A stretch of DNA of 64,000 bases, taken from contig NC_064537.1 of the NCBI RefSeq assembly GCF_023856365.1, positions 377,001 through 441,000 of the forward strand. The letters are read 5' to 3'. Positions 43,001 to 52,669 of the stretch are shown here, piece by piece. The notes beneath the pieces were generated by a model, which worked only from the letters and a program-made list of their open reading frames with translations, was not told where the DNA came from and made no database searches. The DNA comes from Brienomyrus brachyistius (lineage: Eukaryota; Chordata; Actinopteri; Osteoglossiformes; Mormyridae). A program made the translations under genes and the position numbers. Positions within the stretch are counted from its first letter, which is position 1; each line of letters starts with the position of its first letter.

Positions 43001-45778
43001 CACATTTGACTGTGCACTCGTACTGACATACACAGAACCATTCAGGGTCAGACACTCATGTAAAAACACAGTAACAACATAACACTTAAGCTGAACTTGA
43101 TTATGTCAGTATCAATAACTGATGCTTAAATATAATTTCCAATACCATTATATTTTCCGTGGGTTAGGCTTCAAAGTAAAGAAGGAGGACAATTCGGAAA
43201 AGAAAGGAGGGATTTCAATAGAAGAGGAGGAGAAAAAAGGAGCAATGAAGCAGCCAGGGAACGACAGTGCGACAGAGGTTATGATCAAACACACACAATG
43301 ACTGCATTAGTCCAAGAGGGGGCAGCAAACACCTGTATAGTATGTCGTTGAACCGTACTCTCTGCCAACTTTCTGTGTCATGATAGCGCTTATGTAAATG
43401 TAACAATAAAACCAAATGTTGCTCATTTTAGCAGTTTTGGTAACATAAGATTATGAATCATGGTGAGGAAAATTCTTGTAGTGAAGAGCTGTACAAACTA
43501 AATTGCTTAAAAATCAGCAGACGAGCCAGAGCAGAAAGACGCATCGCAAACATATGGAGTGTGCTTCGAAGACTCTGTGACCTTGTGCCCCCCCATGCCC
43601 AGGAGCAGCTCTGCAATAAGAGGAAAGGCCGAGATGAGAAGCATCACAGGATGTTGTCAGGAGGAAGAGGCTTGAAGTGCGACCTTGTGGAAAGCCAAGA
43701 GGAACTTCAGGAGCAGTACCGCCGAAAACTGTACCAGCAGGTGACAATTCAGCAGTGCACCGCATCACACTGTGCTGTACCACACTGTACTGAATCTCAC
43801 TGCACCAGATTATACCACACCACGCTACACCGGACTGCACCATACTGCTCCTCATTACACTATACCGCACCGGATCGCACTGGACGATACTGCACTCTAC
43901 CACCCCTCACTGCAGTACATCACACCAAACTGCACCAGACGACACTAGACTGGATTGAACAGCACCATACCACTCCTCATTGTACCTCACCATACTGGAT
44001 TGCACTGCACTGCATTTCACTGCCCCGTGCCACAACTCTCTGGAATGGACTGTACTGCACATGCTACCAAACACATACAATCAGTACAAAATTGTAAGAT
44101 AAGATATAACAGTCTTTATAATCACTATACAGAGCAGTGAAATGTCATTTAGCAGCACTGCAGCCAGCAGTACAGCATATACAATATGCACAGATCAGGA
44201 AAATGCACATGGATAGACATAGAAAAGCACAATAGACAATAAGTGTGAAACCAAAAATATATGTACAATGCCATAAATATATGTTCAGTAAGTACAACAG
44301 CCGATGATAAATAATAACAAATGAAATGTCATGGCTATAGAGAACAAACGCCTGGCGTGCACATATGCAGGGGCTCCCTGGAGCTACATCACAGGGTGCG
44401 TCAGGCTGTTAATGACACTGGGATTTGCTGTGCAGTTAACTTTTGTGGTGGAGCATAATGGCCTCTGGGAGAAAAACAGTCCCAGAATTCTCTGCTCATG
44501 CACCGCCTGGCAGTAGGGTGCAGGGGGGCAGGTAGCTGTGCCGGGTGACCTGATACTGCTACACCTCACTCAGTGTGCAGTATAATGTGCAGCACAGTGC
44601 ACAGTATAGTATACAGTATTAGACACTGTGTCACATGATACGCTGCTCATGCCATGCAGTGTTGAACATATACTGCGAGTGAAAAACTGTCTGATTAATA
44701 TAGTTTTTTTTATTTTTATTTTGTAAGTTGAGTAGAAGTAATTTATTCTCTCCTCACATATTTTATATTATTTGTTCATTTTCAGGAAGTTTACTTTTGA
44801 AAAATCAAAACTGCGTTTCGAATGTTTGATTTAAAAATAACTTTATAATGTTTTTACCATATTGCTCTGCATTTGCTGCCCTTGTCTTTGGTGCTGATTG
44901 GCCCTCCTGTCTCCTGTCACTGGTGCTGACTGGCCCTCCTGTCTCCTGTCCCTGATACTGACTGGCCCTCCTGTCTCTTGTCACTGGTGCTGACTGGCCC
45001 TCCTGTCTCCTGTCTCTGGTGCTGACTGGTCCTCCTGACTCCTGTCACTGGTGCTGACTGGCCCTCCTGTCTCCTGTCACTGATGCTGACTGGCCCTCCT
45101 GACTCCTGTTACTGGTGCTAACTGGTACTCCTGTCTCTTGTCACTGGTGCTGACTGGTCCTCCTGTCTCCTGTCTCTGGTGCTGACTGGTCCTCCTGTCT
45201 CCTGTCCCTGATGCTGACTGGCCCTCCTGACTCCTGTTACTGGTGCTGACTGGTCCTCCTGATTCCTGTCACTGGTGCTGACTGGTCCTCCTGTCTCTTG
45301 TCACTGGTGCTGACTGGTCCTCCTGACTCCTGTCACTGGTGCTGACTGGTCCTCCTGACTCCTGTCACTGGTGCTGACTGGTCCTCCTGACTCCTGTCAC
45401 TGGTGCTGACTGGTCCTCCTGACTCCTGTCACTGGTGCTGACTGGTTCTCCTGTCACTGGTGCTGACTGGTCCTCCTGACTCCTGTCACTGGTGCTGACT
45501 GGTCCTCCTGTCTCCTGTCACTGGTGCTGACTGGTCCTCCTGTCTCCTGTTACTGGCGCTGACTGGTCCTCCTGTCTCCTGTCTCTGTTGCTGACTGGTC
45601 CTCTTGTCTCCTGTTACTGGTGGTAACTGGTCCTCCTGTCTCTGGTGCTGATTGGGCCTCCTGTCTCCTGTCTCTCATGCTGACTGGCCCTCCTGTTTTC
45701 TGTCTCCAGACCTACTTACTCTTGGAGGAGCTGGTGGACTCTCTGTGTGAGCTACTGGATGAAGCACAGAGCTACTGA
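25480..45778 (+). CDS. mycbpap: MYCBP-associated protein, about 19 coding exons
   Basis: MYCBPAP binds the MYC-binding protein MYCBP; it is testis-enriched and is linked to the sperm flagellar/ciliary apparatus. Exons: 25480-25546, 28168-28286, 29292-29439, 29811-29917, 30995-31160, 31790-31905, 32105-32255, 32427-32545, 35500-35645, 35911-36019, 36091-36331, 39352-39539, 40079-40225, 41922-42044, 42442-42584, 42820-42935, 43168-43277, about 43450 or 43489 to 43740, and 45710-45778. All join in phase to about 878-891 residues (human about 947). Recognisable blocks: LVRRPHPPETGRRTVRITVA, FDARGMVLPHSILGTLENFK, IQERRELISRGLPAL, GYHVGSEFW, IDGLEVIGRNQVFS, FCGHHVCWTGSSP, GQLSFEAPIGQKASSYLELH, GIILPGEMQQILFTFKS and a lysine/glutamate-rich C-terminal part. 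The middle block reads like an immunoglobulin-type ciliary (ASH/MSP-like) fold, which is inference. Exon 18's acceptor is uncertain, and exon 2 has a weak donor (GTTTGA). No inactivating change was seen. Confidence 0.92.
26540..26830. repeat. Tandem repeat of about 55-65 bp, mycbpap intron 1
   Basis: Four to five imperfect units with GGGATGTGCAGGGTGTTACT, CATCCTGTGCTAACC and CCTACTCTGGGA. Unit length varies. Confidence 0.75.
27530..27870. repeat. 62-bp tandem repeat, mycbpap intron 1
   Basis: About five units beginning AGTAGCTGCTGTTCTCAGTG and continuing CTCTTCCCACAGACCCCCTG. Two central units are identical and the outer ones are degenerate. Confidence 0.85.
28460..29245. repeat. 28-bp TG/TC-rich minisatellite, mycbpap intron 2
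   Basis: The unit is TCCCATCTGCGTTTCTGTGT plus GTCTGTGT, with about 25 copies in a CT-rich strand. Near 29055-29220 a longer compound unit (CCCCCTGAGCCTCAGGGTTT followed by the 28-mer) is itself duplicated at a spacing of roughly 115 bp. Long open frames on both strands are by-products of the low-complexity sequence. Confidence 0.88.
30285..30645 (+). mobile_element. LINE-type 3' end, uninterrupted copy
   Basis: It starts GGGGTTGGGCAGCCAGTTGA and runs to CCTTGAGGTGACTCTGTTGT and TTGAACTGAAATTTAA, a teleost LINE-like 3' tail. It is the intact counterpart of the interrupted copy at 12240-13225. Confidence 0.6.
31196..31600. repeat. 75-bp tandem repeat, mycbpap intron 5
   Basis: About 5.3 units beginning CAGTGAACATCAGGATCTCA and containing GAAGATCAGTAACCCGTACC and ACTTTGGAAACTCCAAAG. 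It begins about 35 bp after the exon 5 donor. The unit length is divisible by three and both strands have open frames without a domain. Confidence 0.9.
32590..32945. repeat. 49-bp tandem repeat, mycbpap intron 8
   Basis: About seven imperfect units with GTGTACCGTA, GGCCCAGCGCGTCTTACCAG and CCGAGGGGGAGC, starting about 45 bp after the exon 8 donor. Confidence 0.85.
32950..35499. other. mycbpap intron 8, remainder
   Basis: Apart from the hAT-type MITE at 33835-34127 this is AT-rich intron sequence. A CT-rich stretch just before 35500 serves as pyrimidine tract for exon 9. No other feature was supported. Confidence 0.5.
33835..34127 (+). mobile_element. hAT-type MITE, copy 1
   Basis: A 293-bp element with inverted ends (GAGGGACGGATTA and TAATCCATCCCTG) flanked by the 8-bp direct repeats TGCCTCAC (33827-33834) and AGCCTCAC (34128-34135), seven of eight matching. 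The interior has runs of GGGCCC words and no coding capacity. The same element lies inverted at 52670-52960. Confidence 0.85.
36235..36300 (+). repeat. In-frame 24-bp coding repeat in mycbpap exon 11
   Basis: GGGCATGGCTACAGGGAGAC recurs, giving about two and a half copies of GGHGYRET inside the coding exon, between WRRQTLRHSFRE and QRFYFN. It lengthens a loop that I recall as shorter in human MYCBPAP. Confidence 0.8.
36902..38578 (+). mobile_element. Tc1/mariner-type transposon, decayed, with an internal minisatellite
   Basis: The left end AAAAAAGTTAAGCACCCAGA and the right-end sequence GAGTGTGACTTTTTTTGTCA (near 38560-38578) are decayed inverted repeats. Between them lie recognisable transposase pieces: LHEAGWSYRAISRHEGHA (about 37090-37145), VWGAIGYD (from 37496) and ILRLHVLPLL..VFQQDNAYPH (about 37820-37895). 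VKYVWDQLGRQLRP follows at about 37975-38015. Unrelated CT-rich DNA at about 38125-38440 seems to be a later insertion in its 3' part. Multiple stops and frame changes are present. Confidence 0.75.
37490..37755 (+). repeat. 30-bp minisatellite derived from transposase codons
   Basis: Eight to nine units of 30 bp (GGGAGCCATAGGGTATGACA plus TCATGGTGTG) encode GAIGYDIMVW over and over. VWGAIGYD is a normal block of this transposase family and occurs once there. The reading frame stays open through all copies. Confidence 0.9.
38785..39093 (+). mobile_element. tRNA-derived SINE with ATGG tail, nearly full length
   Basis: It begins at the B box (TGGGTTCGAGTCTCTGCCTG), continues GCATGTTCTCCCCATGTCGT and GGGATAGGCTCCGGACCCCC, and ends in GGATGGATGGATG. 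Only the A-box part is missing compared with 53161-53509. It lies in mycbpap intron 11. Confidence 0.85.
39990..40042. repeat. (TG)n microsatellite
   Basis: About 25 TG dinucleotides, roughly 35 bp before the acceptor of mycbpap exon 13. Other TG-rich sequence lies at 39540-39720. Confidence 0.95.
40436..40872. repeat. 87-bp tandem repeat, mycbpap intron 13
   Basis: About five units with CCATTCCAGCTTCTGCTGCG, TTAGGTATAGCGGTGTCCCT and GAGAGACCAGCCTCCTCCCT. The third and fourth units are nearly identical. The unit length is a multiple of three. Confidence 0.9.
41222..41412 (+). mobile_element. tRNA-derived SINE, V-SINE-like
   Basis: A box TGGCTCAGTGAGTTTGG, B box region GGTTAGAGGTTAAAATTCC, and the conserved tail CACTTTGGACAAAAGCATCT. 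Confidence 0.75.
41547..41921 (+). repeat. Duplicated copies of the mycbpap exon 14 acceptor region
   Basis: The true exon 14 begins CAG|CTGCATTACCAGCAGGGG at 41922. Two upstream copies read CAG|CTGTATTACCCGCAGGGG at 41654 and AAG|TTGCATTACCAGCAGGGG at 41770, each with related flanks (GTGCACCTGGCTGCAGCTGC). Only the first 25-30 bp of the exon are included in the copies. A further partial flank copy lies near 41547-41600. Confidence 0.8.
43741..44070. repeat. Degenerate CACACTGCACC-type repeat, mycbpap intron 18
   Basis: Words such as CACTGCACC, CCACACTGTACTG and ACTGGAT recur with irregular spacing of about 10-20 bp right after the exon 18 donor. No constant unit was found. Confidence 0.6.
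44880..45705. repeat. 32-bp minisatellite, mycbpap last intron
   Basis: About 25 units of TCCTCCTGTCTCCTGTCACT plus GGTGCTGACTGG reach to within about 10 bp of the acceptor of the last coding exon. The pyrimidine-rich unit therefore supplies that exon's polypyrimidine tract. Confidence 0.9.
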
Positions 45779-45801
45779 GCACAATACAGTCCTCCTAGTT
45801 T

Positions 45802-45807
45802 AATAAA
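45802..45807 (+). terminator. Polyadenylation signal of mycbpap
   Basis: AATAAA, 24 bp after the TGA stop at 45776-45778. It implies a very short 3' UTR. Confidence 0.6.
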
Positions 45808-45884
45808 TCAAGTGTGATTGTCTACAAAGAAACATTTGGAATGAAAATACATTAATAATTTATGTGCAGTTCAATGTGTGTGCA

Positions 45885-46065
45885 TACGCACATACATACA
45901 CACTCACACACACACACAAATACATATGTGTGCGCATGGTGCATACATACACACACACACACTCATTTGCGCATGTCGCACACACAAATACACACACACA
46001 TGCGCATGCATGTCGCACACACACACATGCGCACACACACACACACACACACATATGCACACAAG
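45885..46065. repeat. (CA)n-rich microsatellite
   Basis: Interrupted CA and CATGCG words over about 180 bp, directly after the mycbpap 3' end. Confidence 0.9.
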
Positions 46066-46202
46066 CGGATTTATATTTACCATATTGTGAGGACCACAAT
46101 GTGATAAATATCATTTTTGCTTATTGGGACATTTTTCAAGTCTGCAGTTTATCAAATAAAAGGAAAAGTGGTCAAATCTGTGGTGTGTGAAAACTTTTGA
46201 CT

Positions 46203-46454
46203 GGTAAATGGACTGCATTTATATAGCGCTTCTCTGCACCTACGAGTTCTCAAAGCACTTTACAATTCATGCCTCACATTCACCCATGGCGGAGGCTGCC
46301 ATGCAAGGAATCAACCTGCACACCAAGAACAATTTGTGGTTCAGTGTCTTGCTCAGGGACACTTTGATGGGATCAGGAGGAACCAGGGCGCGAACCTGCA
46401 ACCCTCCGGTTGCTGAACAAAAGCACTACCTCCTGCGCCACCATCTTATGATTA
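46203..46454 (-). mobile_element. tRNA-derived SINE, second family, copy 1
   Basis: On the minus strand: GATGGTGGCGCAGGAGGTAG (A-box region) and GGTTGCAGGTTCGCGCCC (B box), then GGTTGATTCCTTGCATGGCA. The 3' end is AAATGCAGTCCATTTACC. It matches the copy at 49731-49995. Confidence 0.75.
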
Positions 46455-47790
46455 CACCACCCGCTGGTCCACATTGAAACATGTGAAGTTGTGTGCAGAG
46501 GATGACAGCAGCAGCCCTTGTTGGTACCTCACTCACCTGTGTCTTACTGGTGGCAGACTTAAACCTGGTCTGATAATGTGGAGCATCCCCCAACTTCCTC
46601 CTCAGTGGAGGACTTCCTTTTCTTTACAGCCCACTTTCACCATGTGTGGCAAACTATTTATTTACTATTTTAAACAGAATAATGATAGTTCTCAGTCACT
46701 CAGTCACCTAAACCCATCATGTCACATTCCTGTTTAGAGGCTGCCAAGGCTCCCCTAAGCAAACTCATCACAAGTGTGTAACGAGCGCATGTAAAATCCA
46801 TGCAATGTCCAGGAACGTCCCTGCGTGCAACATCCAGGAAGCTGTTCACATTCACAGATAAATCCTCAGGTGTCCTGTCATTTGATAGGCACTGTACTGC
46901 TCACATGTATCATTGTAAAATGATAAACCAAAACAATCCAAGAAACTATTAGGTTACCCACCACATGGGGCGCTATAATCCTGCTGTTCCATAAAAACAA
47001 ATCCCTCCATCAGTGTTTCATAAGGCTTTATGTGGTATGATGGGCCTGGTGCCCATGGCAAGCAGTACAGGAAAGAAAACACAGCACTGAGTGCGGGTCC
47101 ATCAAAGGGCACATACTCACAGTCTCACCCTGTGTTTTTTGGACGGCAGGAAACCACATAGGCACATACCACCACCCCAAACAAACGGTTCCTTTAAATG
47201 AATAAATCATGAGACCATTCCCCTGTCTGTGGCCTGATCACTAAGTCGATGACCAAGCTCCATATTCATATTCTCCGTGCCATAAGAATATACCAATACA
47301 CTATATATAGACATGCCTTTCCAGTCACTCCAGTATTTTTACTGGAGCCCCATTGGGAGACAGACTTTTTATGGGAACAGAGTGGGAAGCTGTAAATCAT
47401 GCTGCTACAGGGATCTTACAGAATATGGAAGCCCTTCTGCATGGGCCTCATTCTGGATTAGTGTGTAGAATCAGCGACCTGGCAGAGAGCTGCCCTCAGC
47501 GTAACGTAATCAGGATGTAATCAGGATGCTTTCATGTACCACTGACTGTACACTGTACATATATTCATCATGCATGGCTTCATTACGTTGTTTCCAGTTT
47601 GGAAAGCACAGTGAAACATATTTCTTGAAACACGTGGAATCCAGGGTTAATTTTGTCAATGACAATTTTGACGATATTATCCTTAGATGACCATTTTTTT
47701 CATGATTAAATGTTCACACTATATGTGTGAACTTATCAAAGACGCGACTGGATGGAGTCACCAATGTGTTGGAGACGCATGTCAGATACA
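46455..47790. other. Intergenic, no gene seen
   Basis: Mixed-composition DNA without tandem repeats or conserved coding sequence. Confidence 0.4.
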
Positions 47791-48661
47791 TAATTTTACC
47801 AAAAGTATTGGGTCACCTAATAATCAGTTCCATACCCACAGGTGAACAAAATCAAGCACCTAGGCATGCAGACTGCTTCTACAAACATTTGTGAAAGGAT
47901 GGGTTGCTCTTAGGAGCTCAGTAAATTCAAGCGTGGTACCATGATGGGATGCCACCTGTGCAATAAATCCATTCGTGAAATTTCCTCGCTACTAAATATT
48001 CCAGAGTCAACTGTTAGTGGTATTATAACAAAGTGGAAGCAATTGGGAATAACAGTAACTCAGACACGAAGTGGTTGGTCACATAAAATCACAGAGCGGG
48101 GACAACGCATGCTGAGGCGCACAGTGTGTGGAAGTCGTCAACTGTCTGCAGAGTATGGTGTGGGGCTGTTTTTCAGGGGATGGGCTTGGCCTCCTAGTTC
48201 CAGTGACAGGAACTCTTAATGCTGCAGCATTCAAAGCCAATTTGGACAATTTCATGCTCCCATCTTTGCAGTTTGAGGACGGCTCCTTCCTGTTCCAACA
48301 TGACTGTGCACCAGTGCACAAAGCAAGGTCCATAAGGATATGGATGAGCAAGCCTGGTGTGGAGGAACTTGACTGGCCTGCACAGAGCCCTGACCTCAAC
48401 CCGACAGAACACCTTTGGGATGAATTAGAGCAGAGACTGCAAGCCAGGCCTTCTCGTCCAGCATCAGTGCCTGACCTTACAAATGTTCTTCTGGAAGAAT
48501 GGTCAAACATTACCATAAACACACTCCTGAACCTTGTGTCTTGTTGTCTTCACAGGACTGCTGAAGCTGTTATAACTGCAAAAGGTGGGCAAACTCCATA
48601 TTAAAGCCTGTGTATTAAGAATGTGTGTGTAAAGGCAGGTGTCCCAATACTTTCAGCAATA
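47791..48661 (+). mobile_element. Tc1/mariner-type transposon with internal deletion
   Basis: The inverted ends share AAGTATTGGG(T/A)CACCT (47801-47818 and, inverted, near 48638-48655). The 871-bp length is short for a Tc1 element because the middle of the transposase is missing. Confidence 0.85.
47941..48604 (+). pseudogene. Tc1-like transposase, internally deleted
   Basis: The N-terminal helix-turn-helix part (KSIREISSLLNIPESTVSGI, then ITKWKQLG) is followed almost directly by the catalytic C-terminal part: SMVWGCFSGDGLGLLVPVTG, FQHDCAPVHKARSI, SPDLNPTEHLWDELEQRL. The second DNA-binding region and the first catalytic block are missing, and the two halves are in different frames near 48120-48150. 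It is not functional. Confidence 0.85.
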
Positions 48662-48984
48662 TAAAATAAATAAATAAATAAATACAGTGTATCCAGCAGG
48701 CTAAATATCTTGACCTGTCGGCAACGACGGATCCTGTAGGTGTGACCAGTGGTGTGACGAGCCACAGCCAATGAGAGCACAAGACATGGGGTGAGGCGAA
48801 ACCCGAAGGAGGAATTTAAAACAGTGTCGAAAGTTCAATTTGTTTAGGAACTGTTCTTATTGTTCAGGGATACACACACACACACACATTTTGTAAAGAA
48901 GCGTCTTCCTTAAAGGAACCTCTATTTAGTAAACAGAAGGAAAGACACATAATATTAATGCTTATTCCAAAATAACACAATATT

Positions 48985-49018
<34 letters not shown>

Positions 49019-49600
49019 ACTTTATTTTATCGCATTATCCCTACTAATATAATGCAACCAAAGTGCTTTATGTAATAAAAACAAAATGAACCCACCCCAG
49101 CTGGCAGCCTCAGTGAACTATGTAAAATAAAGGGACAAACGACATGAAAGACAATTATAAGTACAAGTAAACAAATAAAGACATAAGTAAACAATAAAAT
49201 AATAAAAAAGGCAATTGGCAATAAAAACAGGAACTGAGGAAATCATGAATCTCAGAAATTTCACTAATGTGCTTTTTTGTAATTTCTGCAAATTTACTGC
49301 ATTTTTATTGTATACTATGAACACACAGTTTCACACGGTTAAGTGGATGTTTGGTGTTTTACTGCCCTAATAATAGAAGTTATTACAGTATAAAGAAGCC
49401 AAACAGTTAGATTTGATTGGTGTTTTAATGCCCTAATAACAAAGATAAACATAGAAAAGTACAACTATGTCTGTATGCAGAAATAAATACGACCTGTGAA
49501 GGAAATATGATTGTATTACACTTTTTCTAACAAACTTTAGGCATTAATTTTTAATATATGAAAGAAGTACAGTAAGTCAGTAACATATTCCCAGCTTAAA
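48662..49600. other. AT-rich intergenic DNA with a small (AATC)n microsatellite
   Basis: About eight CAAT/AATC units lie at 48985-49017. The rest is AT-rich without recognised coding sequence. Confidence 0.5.
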
Positions 49601-49730
49601 TGACTAAGCATCATAGGCTGTGCTTATGTATGAGCTGTGCTTATATATAATATGTGCTTATGTATGAGCTGTACTTATATATAGTATGTGCTTATGTATG
49701 AGCTGTGCTTATATATAATATGTGCTTATG

Positions 49731-49995
49731 GTAAATGGACTGCATTTATGTAGCGCTTTTCTACTCCTACGAGTACTCAAAGCGCTTTACATTTCATGCC
49801 TCTCATTCACCCATCCACACACACCGGTGGCGGAGGCTGCCATGCAAGGTGCCAACCTGCTCACCGGGAGCAATTTGGGGTTCAGTGTCTTGCTCAAGGA
49901 CACTTTGATGGGGTCAGGAGGAACCAAGGCTCGAACCTGCAACCCTCCAGTTGCCGAACGAATGCACTACCTCCTGTGCCACCATCTTCCCCCTT
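49731..49995 (-). mobile_element. tRNA-derived SINE, second family, copy 2
   Basis: It has the same structure as 46203-46454: GGTGGCACAGGAGGTAGTGC and GGTTGCAGGTTCGAGCCTTG on the minus strand, a near-consensus B box. It is inserted in the TGTGCTTATG array, with TTATG on both sides as a short target repeat. Confidence 0.8.
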
Positions 49996-50125
49996 TATGT
50001 ATGAGGTGTGATTATATATAAGGTATGCTTATGTATGAGGTGTGCTTATGTATAAGGTATGCTTATGTATGAGGTGTGCTTATGTATAAGGTATGCTTAT
50101 GTATGAGGTGTGCTTATGTATAAGG

Positions 50126-50386
50126 TGTCATGCCCCAATCGCCTGATCCTCCCATGTGCCACGCCCACTCGCTACCTCGTGCGGAATCTCCGTATTATCA
50201 ACTGTTTCTCGCTGTTCTTAATTAGTCCTGTGTACTTAAGTCCCCGTTAAAGTACATTTCCCCAGTCCGGACACTGACGTCCGTTCTGCGTTTCGTAGAT
50301 GGTCTTCTTTTGTCTTTCTCCCATAATAAACCCTCGTTCGCCCGATCTCGTGGCGTCTGTGCTGTTTCCCTGCTGAAGTCGTGACA
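50126..50386. mobile_element. Solo LTR of an LTR retrotransposon
   Basis: 261 bp starting TGTCATGCC and ending GTCGTGACA, flanked on both sides by the perfect 5-bp repeat TAAGG (50121-50125 and 50387-50391). TG...CA ends, a 5-bp target duplication and an internal AATAAA near 50325 are the marks of an LTR. No internal retroviral-type region adjoins it. Confidence 0.88.
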
Positions 50387-50430
50387 TAAGGTGTGCTTAT
50401 GTATGAGATGTGCTTATGTATAACATATCC

Positions 50431-52239
50431 TTACTTCTCATGGCAAAATCCAGTTCAGTATCATGAACCTGTCTGAGAAAATTCTAATTACAAATGAGTA
50501 AAATTAGACTAAAATTAAACCCGCTGACTAAATCTTAACTAAAACAAAACAAAAACAAAAGACTAAACTGTCACTTTAATCCAACTCCAGTGTTCAGTAA
50601 GTGATTAAGACTAAAACTAAATAAAACTTTTTTTGCCAAAATTAACACTGGTGGAAGCTCACTTCACAAGATGGTCCACATGGAAAAACATTATGCTATT
50701 TGTGTCTGTGACTTGGTTATGGTTAGTGCTGGCTACAATCATGCTGCAGAAGCTGCAGTTGCTGAAAGCCCATGCAATGCGCTAACCCATTAAAGATCAT
50801 GTGAGCATGTGTACGAGAGGCGCATTGCACAAACTCTGCAAGTCAGTCTCCCGTGGCATTTAAGGGGCTTTTGCAAGGGAATTCAAACTGGGCGAAAAAA
50901 AATGACCTGGGCTATAGGGTGTGACCCAAAATCAAACCAGTCCAATTATGTTCCAAGATGTTTAGGGTCCCTGTCACTCTGGGACCCTTGGAATCATCCT
51001 AACTTCACCCTAACCCCTCTCCCCCATCGCTTCTTTGATCCTCTTGGTGCCCCCTTATAGTTTTGCCTGGTAGTAAGTCATGTCCTGCTTCCTACAATAA
51101 TATAAATATTTAATTTACCAAGTAAAAAAATCCTTATTTTAATGTTACAATTGAATCTTGATATGAAAACACTCATTATATTTCAGTATAAATTTCATCC
51201 GTACTATACTATATACTGTGCCATCCACATATAATTTGCAAGTACACAAATGCACATGAGAATTAATAATATGTCTACATTCCAACTTGGTGTTATTCTA
51301 CTAGATCTGCCACATACACGAGTTTCAACCAATTCTATGGTGAAAATTAAGGGTTACGATCATTCAGATTTACAGTATACACTGTAATCACTTAACCATA
51401 GAATCTGAATCTTTATAATAATGCATAACAGGTTTCCCATTCCAAGTTCTAATTTTCTCTTATATCTTTCAAGTAGCCACACAAAGTTTCACCCAATTCT
51501 ATTGTGGAAATCAGTGGTTATGGTAAACCTGTAATCACAAATATATTTGTATATACCACTCAGCCGGGATTATTGTAAGGGATAAACCATGAGAAAACCT
51601 CATTTCACGGCTAACAAACAAAAAATAATATTATAATAAAATAGTCATGGTTCATTTCGTAGAAGAAAATGATCTCAATTGTTTAATGTTCAAATATGCT
51701 CTTAAAATGTATCTTGAAACTTATAGCAACTTTTGATGTCACCCAAAAGCATTTCCCATATAATGGACACAAACACGATTTCCTTTGTTACACACTCAGC
51801 CATAACATGCAGTCTGTCTGACTGGTCATTATGCTTGTTAATGACGGCTAACTAGCTACGCACTGCAGTCTCACACTGAGAACAGTGTCGATATCTGGAG
51901 AAAACCAGAGCTGCAGAAAAGCGTCGTCATCTTCGATTTAAGTTGCTAACCGCAATTGTTCAATAAGATAAGCACATACATGATAGACCTTGTTATTAGC
52001 GTGTGCCGATCATTGTTGATCCGTTAGGTAGCATGTTCAATACACCGATTAAAACTATAATTGGTTAGGATGTAGTTTTACTAGTTAATAAAAATAAAAA
52101 TAAACAAAATGTAATTGTTCAATGATGTGTAATGTGCAATTGATGAAAATTTCAATGTGCTGCGTTTAAAAATAAAGATATCCGATCATAAAAAAATGTG
52201 TTGTATTTATATTATTTTCAGAAAATTAAATATATTCTG
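50431..52239. other. AT-rich intergenic DNA, no gene seen
   Basis: No tandem array, no conserved coding sequence and no terminal repeats recognised. Confidence 0.45.
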
Positions 52240-52352
52240 CGATGGGTTGGCCCCCCGTCCTGGGTCGTTCCTTGCCTCGTGCCTGTAGCTTCTGGGATAG
52301 GCTCCGGACCCCCCGCGACCCAGTAGGATAATCGGTTTGGAAAATGGATGGA
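52240..52352 (+). mobile_element. 5'-truncated SINE with ATGG tail
   Basis: It runs from TGCGATGGGTTGGCCCCC to GGTTTGGAAAATGGATGG and matches the 3' third of the 53161-53509 element. Confidence 0.8.
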
Positions 52353-52669
52353 CAAACAAGTCTAAACTATCAAATTTCTAATGATATTTTTCACCGAGGT
52401 GGCCAATCAGTTTAATTAACGTCACTGAGTAACCTATGATGCAATTTTATGTCATTGCATAATGAAATAGGCCTAATCGTGTAATGATGTCATTAGCAAC
52501 AAACAGATCCCCCCGGCCCCCAACTTCCCCAGAAAATGTGTTGGCGACACTAGTGGTATAGCATCAATGTAATATCGCTCAAGCCCCCTTCCCAGCCTGT
52601 ATATAACGAGATCCTGCCCACCCATACTGAAAAATATTAATGATACTACTTATCATGTATGATCGTGGC

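Larger units (their letters stand above)
49615..50430. repeat. Tandem array of TGTGCTTATGTATGAG units, split by two insertions
   Basis: Units of about 17 bp, often paired as 34 bp (TGTGCTTATGTATGAGC / TGTGCTTATATATAATA). The array is interrupted by a SINE (49731-49995) and by a solo LTR (50126-50386), and resumes after each. Confidence 0.85.

Noticed and set aside
43432..43443. TTTTAG / GCAG as the acceptor of mycbpap exon 18
   Set aside because: In the phase given by exon 17 both lead straight to TAA at 43441.
43453..44097. 214-codon frame continuing past mycbpap exon 18
   Set aside because: After 43740 it reads into CACTGCACC repeat; a good donor (CAG|GTGACA) ends the exon and the next exon joins in phase.
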